Source of the DNA: Progne subis subis
Taxonomy: Eukaryota; Chordata; Aves; Passeriformes; Hirundinidae
DNA: 64,000 nucleotides
Assembly: GCA_022316685.1 (NCBI GenBank)
Contig: JAKJHU010000159.1
Span: 682,001-746,000 of the forward strand
Reading direction: 5' to 3'
The notes beneath the pieces are model-generated. The model was not told where the DNA came from, made no database searches, and was given only the letters and a program-made list of their open reading frames with translations. Positions within the stretch are counted from its first letter, which is position 1; each line of letters opens with the position of its first letter. The position numbers and the translations under genes are program-made. Of this stretch, positions 1 to 10,984 are shown piece by piece.

Positions 1-299
1 GATCCACCATTACTACAACAGAGAGCATGGGACAAATGGACTGACTGTGTTTGTGTTGCTCTGAGATAAAACTCCAACAGGATTCGTAGTGGAGAATATG
101 TTTTTTTATTAGACTGAGCCAGATATCTGGGAAAAAACAAAACCAGAGGCTCTCTTGGGAGCACAGACCTTTGGAGTGGCCTGAAGAGTGGCTCATGTGC
201 CTCAAAGTTTTCTGCCTTCTCTCTGTAATGAAAGATTTATGCTCATCCTACAAAGCTTTTTTGACTGATCTCACACTGATTTAAATTAGCTGCAACTCC

Positions 300-375
300 T
301 CCATGGCAGCAGGATTAGAAGCAGGTGACCTCTAAGGACCCTTCCAACCAGACCATTCTGTGATTCAATGATTTT
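300..375 (+). mobile_element. CR1 LINE fragment, extreme 3' end
   Basis: The segment matches the last part of an avian CR1 LINE: a 'catggcag' block, a 'gatgacct'-like block, 'cccttccaacca' and the terminal ATTCTGTGATTC octamer run. CR1 copies are usually 5'-truncated and have no poly(A) tail, as here. Only about 75 bases remain, so no coding sequence survives. The subfamily cannot be told. Confidence 0.85.
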
Positions 376-1957
376 ATGAAGTGAGGAAACAGTGTCTAGA
401 CAAAGAAACATTAAAAAATAAAAAAATAGGTATTTAGTTATTAGAGAACCAAGCCCTGAAAATCTGTTTGTCTGGGGCTTTTATAACATTTAAATCTCAG
501 ATTACAATGATGCTGCATGCAGCATGGACAGACACAGGCAGGTTTTAGCTACAAGAATTTTCAATTTCATGGCTATAATTTCCCCCCTCATCTGCAAAAA
601 GTCCTGTGCCCTCTGACTGAGCACACACGCAAATCAAAGCCATACAAATGAGGAGGTGTCTGCTGTGGTCATGTGTAGGTATCAAGAGATTTTCCATTTA
701 ATAGAGCCCAACACCTGGCTATTTAATAGAGGTCACCAGCTAAATCAGTTAGAAACGGCTTAGGCAGGCATGTGGAAGCCAGGCTGAATTAGAAATAAGT
801 GAATCCTAGCTTTGGCCACAAGTGTGTGGAAAATGAAACTAAATTAAGTTGCTTCAGCCCTTTCACTGGCACAAACTGATATAAATTGGTTTCATTAAAA
901 AACCCTAATATATTTTAAGGCTGCAGTCCTAACCTATTACATTTTGTGTGGTTGCCGAGAGCAAGTAGCTTAGTGGCATTTTATGTAGCAAATGAATGGG
1001 GGACAAATAGAATTTTATTGCTTTGTAAATGAAAAGGCTGGGAAGTTTTGGAATAAAATTGATTTTCACATCTGGAAAAGTTTGCCTTATCATTAGGGCT
1101 GTGCTTGCTCTCTCTCTCTTACTCAACTTATTTTTCACTCCATTGTTTTCCACTTATTTTGCAAGGCAGCCGTGTAATTTCCATTCCCATTCATTCATGT
1201 TCCCAAATTGTGTTTTTCTTTGCCGAGCACAGTGTTTGAAAATGTTTGCACAGGGGCTGCTCAGCTGAGCTGTTCCCTGGATGAAGTGGGATGCATGTTG
1301 GTCTCTGCCTTTTTCCATCTCAGACCTTTGGGGATAATATTTGCAAAAGCAGTTTTGGAGAATTTTCAGAAACCCTGGCTGTGTTTAATGGAGTTTTTAT
1401 AAACTCCATGATCCACTGGTCTTCCCAGCTTTTCAGTGTATCATGAGGAAAACCATGGTATGATGCATACACATGGTATGATTCAGCATTATATGGGGAT
1501 ATAGGAACATATACAGCGTCTAAACTACTATAGGAACAACACAAACATTTGGAAGGGTTTACTAGCTCAGGTTATGCACCTCCATGCAGCTTTTGGAAGA
1601 GCTGGGAGGTTTGGCATCTCTTCACAGACTGACTCTTTCCACTTACACGAGACACTCTTCAGAAGCTCATCTGAAGGTCAGTGTTTTGCCCATATTGAAT
1701 CCCTGCTTAGAAACCACGCAGGCTCCGTTTGGCAGTGGCAATTCAGCTCCAAATGTTTAGAATAGTGTATCGTTGTGCTAAACTATTTTTTTTGTAAATT
1801 GGAAGTGCCAGTTTAGTAAGGAAAGGGCTAAGGCAGTGGGTACATTCTGTGTATCCCATAATTTGCAATGTGTTCTCTATGCCACAGGATGATGCCGTTT
1901 CCCATCCCACAGCACAGAGACAGCCTGAGGTTTCTGGATGTCTCTCACATTTCTTTT
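376..1957. other. Unique AT-rich sequence, no gene seen
   Basis: I see no recognisable repeat or coding region here. Short open frames on both strands at 929-1765 give unrelated, low-information proteins with no domain, and overlap each other on opposite strands as chance frames do. Confidence 0.6.
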
Positions 1958-2101
1958 AATAGAACCACTGAACAGTTTAGGTTGGAAAAGACCTCTGAAA
2001 TCATCAGCTGCAGCTGTCAAGCCAACATCACCGCTGTGTTCACCACTAAACCATGTCCTCACATGCCAGAGCCACACATTTTTAAACACTTCCAGGAGTG
2101 A
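1958..2101 (-). mobile_element. CR1 LINE 3' fragment, antisense
   Basis: Read on the minus strand this is a CR1 3' end. On the plus strand it shows 'agtttaggttggaaaagacc', the 'caccactaaaccatgtcctc' block and 'aacacttccagg', in the order typical of an inverted CR1. It is 5'-truncated at about 2101, where a second CR1 in the opposite orientation begins without a gap. Confidence 0.88.
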
Positions 2102-2333
2102 TAGATTAGATATTAGGAATAAATTTTTCCCTGGAAGGGTGCTGAGGGCTTGGAACAAGTTTCCCAGAGAAGCTGTGGCTGCCCCATCCCTGGAATTGTT
2201 CAAGGCCAAGTTGGATCTTGGTTTTAGCAACCTAGTGTGATAAGAAGTGTCCCAGATCTTCACAGGAGTGTTGGAAATAGATGATCTTTAAGATGATCTT
2301 CAAAACCAAGCCATTCTGTGATTCTGTGATTTT
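2102..2333 (+). mobile_element. CR1 LINE 3' fragment
   Basis: The order of blocks is that of a sense-strand CR1 3' region: 'gattagatattaggaa', 'cccagagaagctgtggctgc', 'ccatccctgg', 'gatgatctt', then ATTCTGTGATTCTGTGATTTT. It belongs to a different CR1 subgroup from its neighbour, because the inner blocks differ, so the two are separate insertions joined at their truncated 5' ends. Confidence 0.9.
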
Positions 2334-3552
2334 ATCTTTGAACATTATCCTTCTGTGTTACAGAAATGTTGGCAGGAGCTTGTACTGCCGCTGCCCACTG
2401 AGCTGGTTTTGTGCTTATTTTCATTAATTCCTTTCTTATTAAAGGGCACAAAATCTTCATTCATACAGCAATAACAACAACAACAACAACAACAAAAAAA
2501 AATCTTATCACAACAGTAAGCTGTGAGTTTGGGTTAGTGATTACGGAATGTCTTGAGTTCCTTATGGCTTTCTAGATAGATTAAAACCTGGAAATGTCCA
2601 CACTTTCCCTTTTTCTTTGATTTGCTAAGTCGCATTAGGCGCAGACAATTTTCCTAGTGAAGATCTGCTTCTCAGAAGTTTTACCTTCACTGATTTCAGC
2701 TGGTCACCTTTTCCTGGCACTGAATGCAATTTAGAGTGAATAAATTCAGTAAGATTCTTTGCCAAGAATTACTCAGCTCTTCATGCTGAAATATTAATCG
2801 ATAACGCCTCTTAAAATTTCTCTTCACTCCAATCATTTTTATAGCATTGCAATTTACTGCATGGAAGCAGGGTAGTAAAAGATAGAAAAAACAGATGTTA
2901 AGTCACATTATTATTAATATTTATCTGTCATTGACAGAGTCCCAAAAGGTGTTCACAGCACTTCTGTGCTGCTCAGCAAGCCAGATGACACAACAGCTTT
3001 CCCAAGGACTGCAGCTGTAAATATGTAAATACAGGACAAAGAGATTCTCTAGTCAGAGAAATGTCTTCAAGCAATCCCATGGAACTTTCTGCCCAGAATG
3101 TCCTGACAAACATTCTTGGGCTTTTAAAATGGGGAAGGGAGGATCACACCTAAATTTGTAGGTACACAGTTCTCAAGATCAGACTTTGAGCAAAGGAAAA
3201 TTAATTTAGCCATGAAAAAGACAATAAAATTATGTAGAAGTATGTGCAGGACAGAGGACTCTGATTTAAAGCCAGGAGATATTTTATTTTGGTTTGTTTC
3301 TCCCTTGGAAACTTTCCAATATTTAATTTCTTATCCCAAATTTGCTCTGCAGTAAATCTAAATATTTATGGGTTGTCTTCCTATTTTAATGCAACAAGGA
3401 GACCAATTTGGCAAAAAACAGTTTTCTCAACACCAGAATTCTGAAGAGGCCCATGCTCAGAACACTCTTAGATGGGTGCAGGTGATCCAGGGTCTTGTCA
3501 TTTCTTCCCATTTCTGTGTATCCCAAGGGAAGAGCCTGGTCATTATAGCTGG
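2334..3552. other. Unique sequence with a short CAA microsatellite
   Basis: Mostly unique AT-rich sequence. A (CAA)n run sits at 2473-2502 and ends in a short A-run. No gene or other repeat is recognised. Confidence 0.6.
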
Positions 3553-3640
3553 TGTTACACCAGGCAAAAGTTTTGGTAAAGAATTCAATTACTCTTTATT
3601 TAATAAAGAATCAATTAAAAAGTCACTGGTGCTGGTTAGA
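3553..3640 (-). mobile_element. Possible LTR 3' end, antisense (weak)
   Basis: On the minus strand the segment holds overlapping AATAAA-type signals at about 3596-3610, followed some 45 bases later by a terminus ending TGTAACA at 3553. That resembles the R-U5 end of an ERV LTR. I could not find the matching 5' end or a target duplication, so this stays a weak candidate. A 133-codon plus-strand frame (3368-3769) crosses it and shows no known domain. Confidence 0.27.
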
Positions 3641-4044
3641 ATCTCCCTCAGCCTGAGAGCTGCACTGCTGCAAAGCGTTGGAGAGGAAGACAAAACAGGT
3701 CTCCCAGAACAGCCTCAGGTTGCTGATGAGAAATTCATGGGATCAGTTCAAGGCACAGGGCGGGACTGAGGACAGGGATATTTACAGTGCATTCCTCAGG
3801 GGCCTTTGTTTTGTTGAAAACTTTTCCTTGTGTTTCTCTGTTAGGTCGTGATGCAGGACATCCACACATGCTTGAGCTGCAGAGCAGCTCACCAGAGGTT
3901 GAATCAGTTGCAGATACTTCGGGATGATATTAAGTGTGATGATGGGTGTGCACTGAAGAAGATAGAGCAGGAGAGGTAGAAGCTGTATTTGTAAAGGAAA
4001 AATAGGGCATGGTGACATAGTTTAAAATGTCACCTTGAGAAACG
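3641..4044. other. Unassigned sequence
   Basis: This may be the rest of the LTR-like element to its left, or unique DNA. No domain, repeat block or RNA gene is recognised. Confidence 0.4.
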
Positions 4045-4290
4045 TCATAGGATCATAGAATTGTAGTCATAAAATGGTTTGGGTTGGAAGGGACCTTTTA
4101 AAATCATCTCATTCCAAACCCCTTCCATGGGCAGGGACACCTTCCACTGTCCCACTTTGCTCCAAGACCCATCCAATCTGGCCTGGGACACTTCCATGGA
4201 TTGGGAGTCCAGAATTTTTCTGGACAGGTCCTCTTGATTGGCCCATCTGCAGAATCAGTGTGGGACTGTGCTCCTCAACACCATTCCCTG
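4045..4290 (-). mobile_element. CR1 LINE 3' fragment, antisense
   Basis: It starts at the left with the inverted CR1 terminus ('aggatcatagaattgtag', then 'aatggtttgggttggaagg') and runs through 'catgggcagggacacc' and 'catccaatctggcctggg'. The match fades after about 4290, where the copy is truncated or diverged. Confidence 0.92.
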
Positions 4291-5013
4291 TTGAACTTGA
4301 ATGAATACATAAGGAGACTCCTCACAATATTTCATCCTACATCCTGCCCTGTAATTGAGAGAATTGCGCTCAGTTGTGGAAGAGCTGTGTGATTCAGCAC
4401 AGAGCAATTCTGGTTTGAAAGGTCTGAAGAAAGAGCAGAGTTCAGGCTTCAGTGGTTTTCAGACGCTGAAAACAGAACAAATGTGTTTTTATAACCAAGG
4501 TTCCAAATAGTTGTAATTACACTGATTATGAAGTGAATGTCTTGTTTTCATGTTTTATAAGTCCTTTATTCCTTTACCATTGTGAGTGGACAAGTGGGTT
4601 GGCTTTTCTCTGATAAAAAAATATAAGAATAGAATCTCATTAGTTACTATCTGAGAGCAGCAGGAGGAAAGCAATGTCACTGCAGTTGTGCTTGCCTAAG
4701 AAAATCACAATAACACATGCTGAAAGAAAGTATAGCAGTATCCAGTGTCCAGACTCTGGAAATGAAGGCTTGATAGATAAGCACCACCTTGGAAATGCTA
4801 GTGGGTCTTGGTCTTCCCAGGCTGCACTTTAGGAGCTTGTCAGTGCTTTAGTGACATCCACATTTCCCCAAACACACAAACCATATTGTGAGCCTTGACA
4901 GGTATTTCAGTAACAGCAAGATGTTAGACAAGATAATTTCTCCCTTTACCTCTCTGTATTACCTATCCATCCGTTAAAACTCAAGATAAGGTTTGCTTGT
5001 TTGTTTTTTTTTT
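4291..5013. other. Unique AT-rich sequence, no gene seen
   Basis: No recognisable element. It ends in a T-run (about 5005-5013) that borders the possible retroposed segment. Confidence 0.55.
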
Positions 5014-5122
5014 AATCCTAAAAAGAAGTATATCCTGCTGACATTTGAGAAATATTTGGTGAAAGTTTCTTTGCATCTATTTTTTTTCTGAATTCATACT
5101 TTTACAAACCATGGTACATTGC

Positions 5123-5165
<43 letters not shown>

Positions 5166-5169
5166 TAAA
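5014..5169 (+). repeat. 39-base A-run with possible flanking duplication
   Basis: A pure A-run occupies 5124-5162. AATCCTAAA occurs at 5014-5022 and again at 5161-5169, so about 100 bases plus the A-run are bounded by a 9-base match, of which seven bases are informative because the right copy overlaps the A-run. This is the layout of a poly(A)-tailed retroposon with a target duplication. The inner 100 bases match no family I know and have no AATAAA. A chance match next to a simple A-run is the alternative. Confidence 0.4.
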
Positions 5170-6427
5170 TGCTGGAGGGAAAGATCCCCACAGTCTGCTT
5201 TGGTCACACTGGATCAGCTACTCTCCCACAGAGGGGGCAATATGAGAAGTGTTTTCAGGACACCGTTTAGTCACAGTTGGAGCTGGGTTTAAAATAAGAA
5301 GGCACAATATTGTACTTGATCCCTTCTCCAGTTTGAGAGCTTTCCTCACTGCTGCTTGCTCGTCCCTGCTCATGCTGGAATAAAAGCTGATTCCTACTGG
5401 GGTGAAAGTACATGAAGAGAGGGACCGTGTCTCTTGGGAAGAAGGAAGAAGGATTTAATTGTCAGAGTCTGAAGGAAAAGTATTTCAATCTTAAATCATG
5501 TTCCTGGACATTTAACACCAGCTGTGTCTGCACTGGGCTCATAATATATTTCCTATGTAAATTGGAAACATTGGGATCATCTCAGAAAACGAGGACATGA
5601 GATAAAGACAAGTGGGTGAAGAAAAATGGTGAGTGCACACTCTTGCCAAAAAAGACCCCAATCAACCAAATCACAAGGAGGAGGCTGCAGGCAGAGCTCA
5701 GGACTCTTAAAAGAAGAAACTCAGGTTTCTCTTTTTCTGTCCTTGTGAGTGCAGGCTCTGAACCTGTTCCCTAACAGTGGGGCATCACTTCTTGGCCTCA
5801 CCTCTCATCAGCTTCCCTGAGGGTGGCCAGTGAAGCAGGTGCTGTTTGCCTGTGCAGTTTGAAGGGCTTTAAATTACTTCATAAGGAGTCTTAGAGTGCT
5901 TCTGAAATCCTGAAGAGAATGTAAGAAAGTGGGTATCTGTGAGTAAACTGTGAATGAGTAGTTTTCTCTGAGCGGTTGTTTAATTGAGCTGCAGCTGGTG
6001 CTGATTATGTTTGTTTTTCCTTCAGTGTCTCTCATTTCCTTTAGTTTCTGTTAATTCCTGCTTTCATTGGGTAACTGTTGCTGTACAATATTTTAAGAGT
6101 TGTAAAAAAAGCCCCAAAAAAACAAAACAAGAAATTTTTAAAAAGTGCATATTTTAGGAGCTTTTTGCGACAGTTGTTCCTGGAGACACCTGTGAACTGT
6201 TGAGCTGTATTGGGCTGCAGCTGCTGATGATGACATGGGGTGTGGAGGAGAAGGGGTTTGACTCATTCTTCTGGTTGTTCCACCACCCCGTCCTGTGGCT
6301 GGGCCTGCTGAGATGGTTCTCAGGCCATGTGTGCTGGGATGTTCATTCACGTGGGTCTCTAAGTCCAGAAAATACTAAACTGACTTTCAGAGGCTGGAAC
6401 CAGAGGGTGATGGAGGAGAAGCATGCT
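5170..6427. other. Unique sequence, no gene seen
   Basis: No gene or repeat is recognised. The short frames at 5412-5600 and 6138-6475 have no domain and overlap frames on the other strand. Confidence 0.55.
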
Positions 6428-6525
6428 AGAATCACAGAATATCCTGAGCTGGAAGGGACCCATGAGGATCATTGAGTCTGACTCCTGGCCCTACACAGGG
6501 CAACACCAAGAATTGTTCTCATTCC
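6428..6525 (-). mobile_element. CR1 LINE 3' fragment, antisense
   Basis: The plus strand shows 'agaatcacagaatatcctga', 'gctggaagggaccca', 'gactcctggcccta' and 'caacaccaagaatt', which is the inverted 3' end of a CR1 subgroup also present at 36718. It is truncated at about 6525. Confidence 0.88.
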
Positions 6526-6569
6526 AGCTTGGAGAGAGACAGGACATTGGTATGGACAGAGGTTACATC

Positions 6570-6732
6570 TTGTGGTGTCTCAGATGGTGTCTCTGCTCTG
6601 TTCTGGTGAGACCCCACCTGCAGAGCTGCCTCCAGTTCTGGGGTCCCAGCACAGGAAGGACAAGGAGCTGTTGGAGCAAGTCCAGAGAAGGCCACCAAGG
6701 TGATGAGAGCTGTTCTATGATTCTCTGATCTG
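6570..6732 (+). mobile_element. CR1 LINE fragment with internal deletion
   Basis: The internal CR1 block 'ggtgagaccccacctgcaga', 'agttctggggtcccagcaca' and 'ggagctgttggagcaagtcc' jumps directly to 'tgttctatgattctctga', the CR1 3' terminus. Several hundred bases that normally lie between are missing, so this copy carries an internal deletion. Confidence 0.85.
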
Positions 6733-6821
6733 TGACATCACTGCTATATGTGAGAAGTCAAACTGCCACGTGTCCTGCACAGACAGTGACCTGGGTTGAT
6801 GGATGATAAATTCTTCAAGTT

Positions 6822-6852
6822 TTTGTTTGTTTGTTTGTTTGTTTGTTTGTTT
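6822..6852 (+). repeat. (GTTT)n microsatellite
   Basis: Seven clean GTTT units follow a short T-run. Confidence 0.95.
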
Positions 6853-6884
6853 AATCTACATGAGCAGAAAGCAAAGATAGTCAA

Positions 6885-7045
6885 GATAGGCTGACAGCAA
6901 CCTCAAGAACTTGAACAAGAAGTGTTAAATCCTGTACATGGGCCTGAGTAAGTGGCTCTGGGTGGTCCTGCTTGGACACAGGGGTAGAAGCAGATGACCT
7001 CCAAAGGTCCCTTGTAACCTCAAACATTCTGCGATTTTTGTGAGA
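6885..7045 (+). mobile_element. CR1 LINE fragment, degraded
   Basis: The segment 'aatcctgtacatggg' resembles an internal CR1 block. The part at 6960-7040 ('agatgacctccaaaggtccc', 'aacattctgcgattttt') is a CR1 3' end. Sequence between the two is missing. The 3' part is clear and the 5' part less so. Confidence 0.7.
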
Positions 7046-8411
7046 TCTCTCTGTAAGTGGGGAGGATTTTAGTATTTTCCTTCTTTTCCTGTGGACTGTC
7101 TCTTCTGCTTTCCTTGTGTTACAGAGCAGGTTCTGTGGAAAGAACTCATGTTCCACTGGAAATGCAGGGGCTGCCAGGTCAGGTTTTCCATAGAAAGATT
7201 AATATCGGAAAACAGAGGGCATGTTGTGGTTTTCTACAGGGCAGTGCATCTTATCCTTGAAGGTTAAGTTAATTCACTTTTTCAACCCCTTTTTGATTCC
7301 ATGTCATAGCCAAGAGAATCGTCTTTACTATCTGTGACATTCAAGACTGTGTGACCAGTCAAAACCTCCATTTTCTGAGTAGTTTTGAAAAAGAAAGAGA
7401 GAGATCCTCCAGAGACCTTTGGAGGCATGACTAGATCAAGGTCCTGGCTGATCTGAAATAAATAAATAAATAAAGATAGATGTTCACAGGCTGCCAGTCA
7501 TTTGTTCCCATTCAGACTGAGCAAGAGTTTTGTCTGGAGAATAAAATCCATTGTTTGTTGATTCTGCATCACTTTGCTCCTCCACCAGGACAATTTCTTC
7601 TTGGCATCTGCTGACTTCTGAGGGCTACAGTCAGCTGGAAGTCAGCTACTTGTGCTGCTTGATTACATTTATGCAAAGAGACAGATGTGGAAGCCTCTGC
7701 TATTTCCTTTTGTGTAGGGTGGTTAATTTTTGAGTTCTTTTTTGTCTCCTCTGGTTGAAATATCCCAGTTGTCTGGATCTGTTCTGGATCTCCTGCCTCT
7801 GGACATCACTCTGTGATGCTTTCGACATTCCTCTTAACGTCCCTGTGAGTGACTTCTCAAGGCCACCACTATGCAAGACAGTCGTGTGGCCGTTCTTGTG
7901 TCACTGTTACTACCAAGCGCTGTTTCTTAACAACTCCGGGGTCACTGAACACATAAAACCCAACTGAGCTCAGTTTCCTCCCGGGATTTTGTCAATCCTG
8001 TTTTTCTTAGTCATGCAATGCTAGAGAGAAATCCAGGGTTTTTGGTCTATCTCCACACCACACCACCACAGGAAAAGAGCTCCTATTTTAGCACTGAAAC
8101 TGGGACCACATGTCCTGTCTTTTCACCCGTTGGAAAGTCGTTTGCGCAACTAGGTGAGAGCCTCTAAGAAATTTGAGGAGAAGCAGTTAAGGAACAAGTC
8201 ACCACAAATTACTTGTGGTGAAATTTCTCTTTGGGACCGTATATCCAAATATCCTACATAGCTCTGTGGAAGCTTTTAGGAACCAAACTTGTCCCCAGTG
8301 ACTGAACTTTTTCTAAAAGGTTCCTTTGGACAGGGTCCCTTTCTTTCCTTCAATGTGTAGTTGCACAAATTGTGCTGCCTTTAAATAGCAGTGAATTCAT
8401 AATTTTGAATT
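7046..8411. other. Unique sequence with a short (AAAT)n run
   Basis: A short AAAT-type run lies at about 7458-7475. The rest is unique and shows no gene. Frames at 7551-7967 have no domain. Confidence 0.6.
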
Positions 8412-8545
8412 ACAGAATCACAGAGTGGGACAGGTTGGAAGGGACCACAGTGAATCATCTGGTGCCACCTCCCTGCTCAAGCAGGGACAGCACAGGGCAC
8501 AGGATTGTGTCCAGACACTTCTGGAATATCTCCCATTATCACAAC
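8412..8545 (-). mobile_element. CR1 LINE 3' fragment, antisense
   Basis: The inverted CR1 terminus 'acagaatcacagagtgggac' is followed by 'aggttggaagggaccacagt', 'cctgctcaagcaggga' and 'gattgtgtccagac'. It is truncated near 'gaatatctcc' at about 8540. Confidence 0.9.
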
Positions 8546-9954
8546 ATAATTTTGTCCAGTAATTTTGCCAGAGCACTTATATGCAGAATAGGATAAGGTT
8601 CCCTCACCCCTGGTTTTAAGGCAAATTTCCATGTTAGAGGCAGGTTCCTGCCACTCAGCAGATATTCCCCCATGGAGTATCACTGACTTTTGCATGGCAT
8701 TACAAAGTTAAAGGCAGAATTAGCCTTCAAATTTGAAGCAACCAGAACTGAGGTGAATGGACTCTCCAGCCTGTCCCTTCAGTAGCCAATTATCTCACCC
8801 ACATGTGGAAGGCATGTTCTGTGGGAACATGACAAGGACTGTGTTTTGGAGCAAATCCTTGTTAAAACATCACCTAGTGACTGTCACAGCAGTGCAAACG
8901 AATTGGCAACTCCAAGGAGAAAAACTTGTTTTAAGATGTCCCTTGGGGAGCCAGAAATGGGCAGGGTTAATTTGTGTTTTCTGCCTGTGCTGGAGAAAAA
9001 CCTTGTTTAGTTTTCTTTATGAGAGAGAAGCCAGTGCATCAATCCACAGCACCTCCTGGTCTGCCTGACATCCTGCTTTTGTGGAATGAATACATTTCCT
9101 GCATTGCTGCATGCTTCTCCCACTGTAGATATCTATGATTAATATGCCTTGTCTTTTATAAACAAACCTAATGCAAAGCCAATAATGTGAGTCTCATTTC
9201 TTTACTGCCAGCCCACAACTCAGCTTTGTTTGGGTATATATGTAAAGGAAGAAAGATGAATGTTCACTCAAGCTTGGGAGCTGAAGCCATTAGAAATTTA
9301 TGGGATGAAAAACACACATCAGCTTGAAGCAAATACGGCCTGGGAAGGTCTGTTTGGCTTCCTCCTTTAATTCTGCTCTTTAATAACCACAATACCGTGT
9401 TGTGCACCCAGTGAACATATGTTACACTGTGTAAGTACAGTGCAGGGGGAGAAAATACATTGAAGTACCAGGAAGCTTTTATCAGTTACTAGATCAAGTC
9501 ATGGTATCCTAAATGATGAAAGCAGAAGGAACTGCTGTGATCACATAAAGTGACCATTAGCCAGTGAATTTCACCCAAATCAGGTTTGACTTCAATGAGT
9601 TCACCTTGGAGACAAGGGAGATAGAGGGAGGAATTGCAGTTTTAAAATTTTGAATGATGAGGGGCCTGACCATAACCTGAATTCTGCTTCTCTGATGGAA
9701 ATTCCCTGCCGTGCTCAAACCCACCCTGGATTCCCAGAGTAGATTTGTCCATCTAATGAGTCCTACCATGGTGTTTTACTTTTCCCTTACATCATCTATC
9801 AAAGCCCTCATTAACAAAATCATATTCCCCAAATAACCATGTCCTGGTGCCATGAGAGATTGCCTTCTCTCTTTGATGAGGAAGTTCATACAATTTCCTG
9901 ATCTCTTTCTCTTGATGTGGGCTTTGGGGTTTTTATATGTTTCTTTGCTTGCTT
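8546..9954. other. Unique sequence, no gene seen
   Basis: No repeat or coding region is recognised. The 103-codon frame at 8757-9068 has no domain or conserved pattern. Confidence 0.55.
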
Positions 9955-10003
9955 GTTTGGGTTTTTTTGTTGTTTTTTGGTTTGGTGGTTTTTTGTTTGT
10001 TTG

Positions 10004-10040
<37 letters not shown>

Positions 10041-10043
10041 CTT
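9955..10043 (+). repeat. GTTT/T-rich low-complexity tract
   Basis: Mixed TTTTTTG, GTTT and GTTTTT units run for about 90 bases. Both strands give spurious frames (poly-F/V/L and poly-K/N/Q). Confidence 0.9.
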
Positions 10044-10357
10044 TCTTTCCTTTGAGGGTAGGACTGTTTAGATTTGTCACTTACTGAATTTTGCTGGACT
10101 GTTTCCTATGTCTTCAAAATCTTTCATAGGTTGTGGATCCTAGATGTGGACCTCAGCACTTCAATAATGAGTGCTGAAGATGGGTTCTTCAAATTTCTCC
10201 TTGGGAGTCCCAAATTCCAGGATCTCAAATCCCTTTTTAATCCATCTCTGGATGTCCATTTGTCCCAATTGACTGCTTTGATCTTATGGACATCCTTTGA
10301 TACCCCTGTAACAAGGGTCCTACAGTAATCTGTCCAGTGTGATAGATTTGTCATGTT
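10044..10357. other. Unassigned block beside a solo LTR
   Basis: The minus strand is open for 76 codons (10124-10354) with a mixed, non-repetitive composition, but I recognise no domain. The block ends exactly at the target duplication of the neighbouring solo LTR, so that LTR inserted into it. Confidence 0.4.
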
Positions 10358-10361
10358 GCTG

Positions 10362-10793
10362 TGATGCCTTAAGTTTTAGCTTTCATATTTTCAGATTCTG
10401 TGCTGCCCAGGGGTGCAGTTCTGAGCTTACATTCAATGTCACTCAGCTCCCTTCACAGAGTAGATAGATAAAACAAATTTCCTACTGAAGACCAAGGTCA
10501 ACTTGCAGTCCAAAAACACAAACAATAGTGGACTGAAGAGAGAAAACAAGAAAGATGAGACCTCAGAACCTGAAGTTGTAATTGGATAATTAAACCCCAA
10601 TAAGCAAAGGAAACAAAAGTTATAAAAATGTAAGATCTCGTGATTCTGATGCTATCTTTCTTTCATAGCCACCCTGGGTGCAGCCTTGGTCAGGCTCCTG
10701 TCCTGGCCAAGGTGGATCCTAGAGGCCTTTCAATAAATATCTTATTTTCTAGCTCTGTCCAGTCTGTTTCAGGTCAGCCTTCCTAAGGCATCA
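10362..10793 (+). mobile_element. Solo ERV LTR, copy A (432 bp, 4-bp target duplication)
   Basis: The element begins TGATGCCTTA and ends AAGGCATCA, giving TG...CA ends with a 9-base inverted repeat (TGATGCCTT against AAGGCATCA). It is flanked by a perfect 4-base duplication, GCTG at 10358-10361 and 10794-10797. A TATA-like box (TATAAAAA) lies at 10621-10628 and AATAAA at 10732-10737, in the spacing of U3, R and U5. A second copy at 22300-22758 aligns along its whole length. A 4-bp duplication suits class I (ERV1/gamma-like) elements, but class is an inference. No internal retroviral genes are present, so this is a recombination-derived solo LTR. I do not recall its catalogue name. Confidence 0.92.
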
Positions 10794-10984
10794 GCTGATA
10801 GAAATACTCAGAGGGGCCATTTTTTCTGAAGGAAAACCACTTTCTTGTGGGGTATTTTCCTAGTTACTGAGGCAGCCAGAGACCAGAGTGCTTGGTCATC
10901 CTTTGTTTGGTATCATTTGAGACCTGGGGAGTCATTGCACCAGCCCAGACATTAATTTTACATAATTGGCTTCATCACACCAAC

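Noticed and set aside
3368..3769. 133-codon plus-strand frame
   Set aside because: No recognisable domain, and it crosses a possible LTR terminus.
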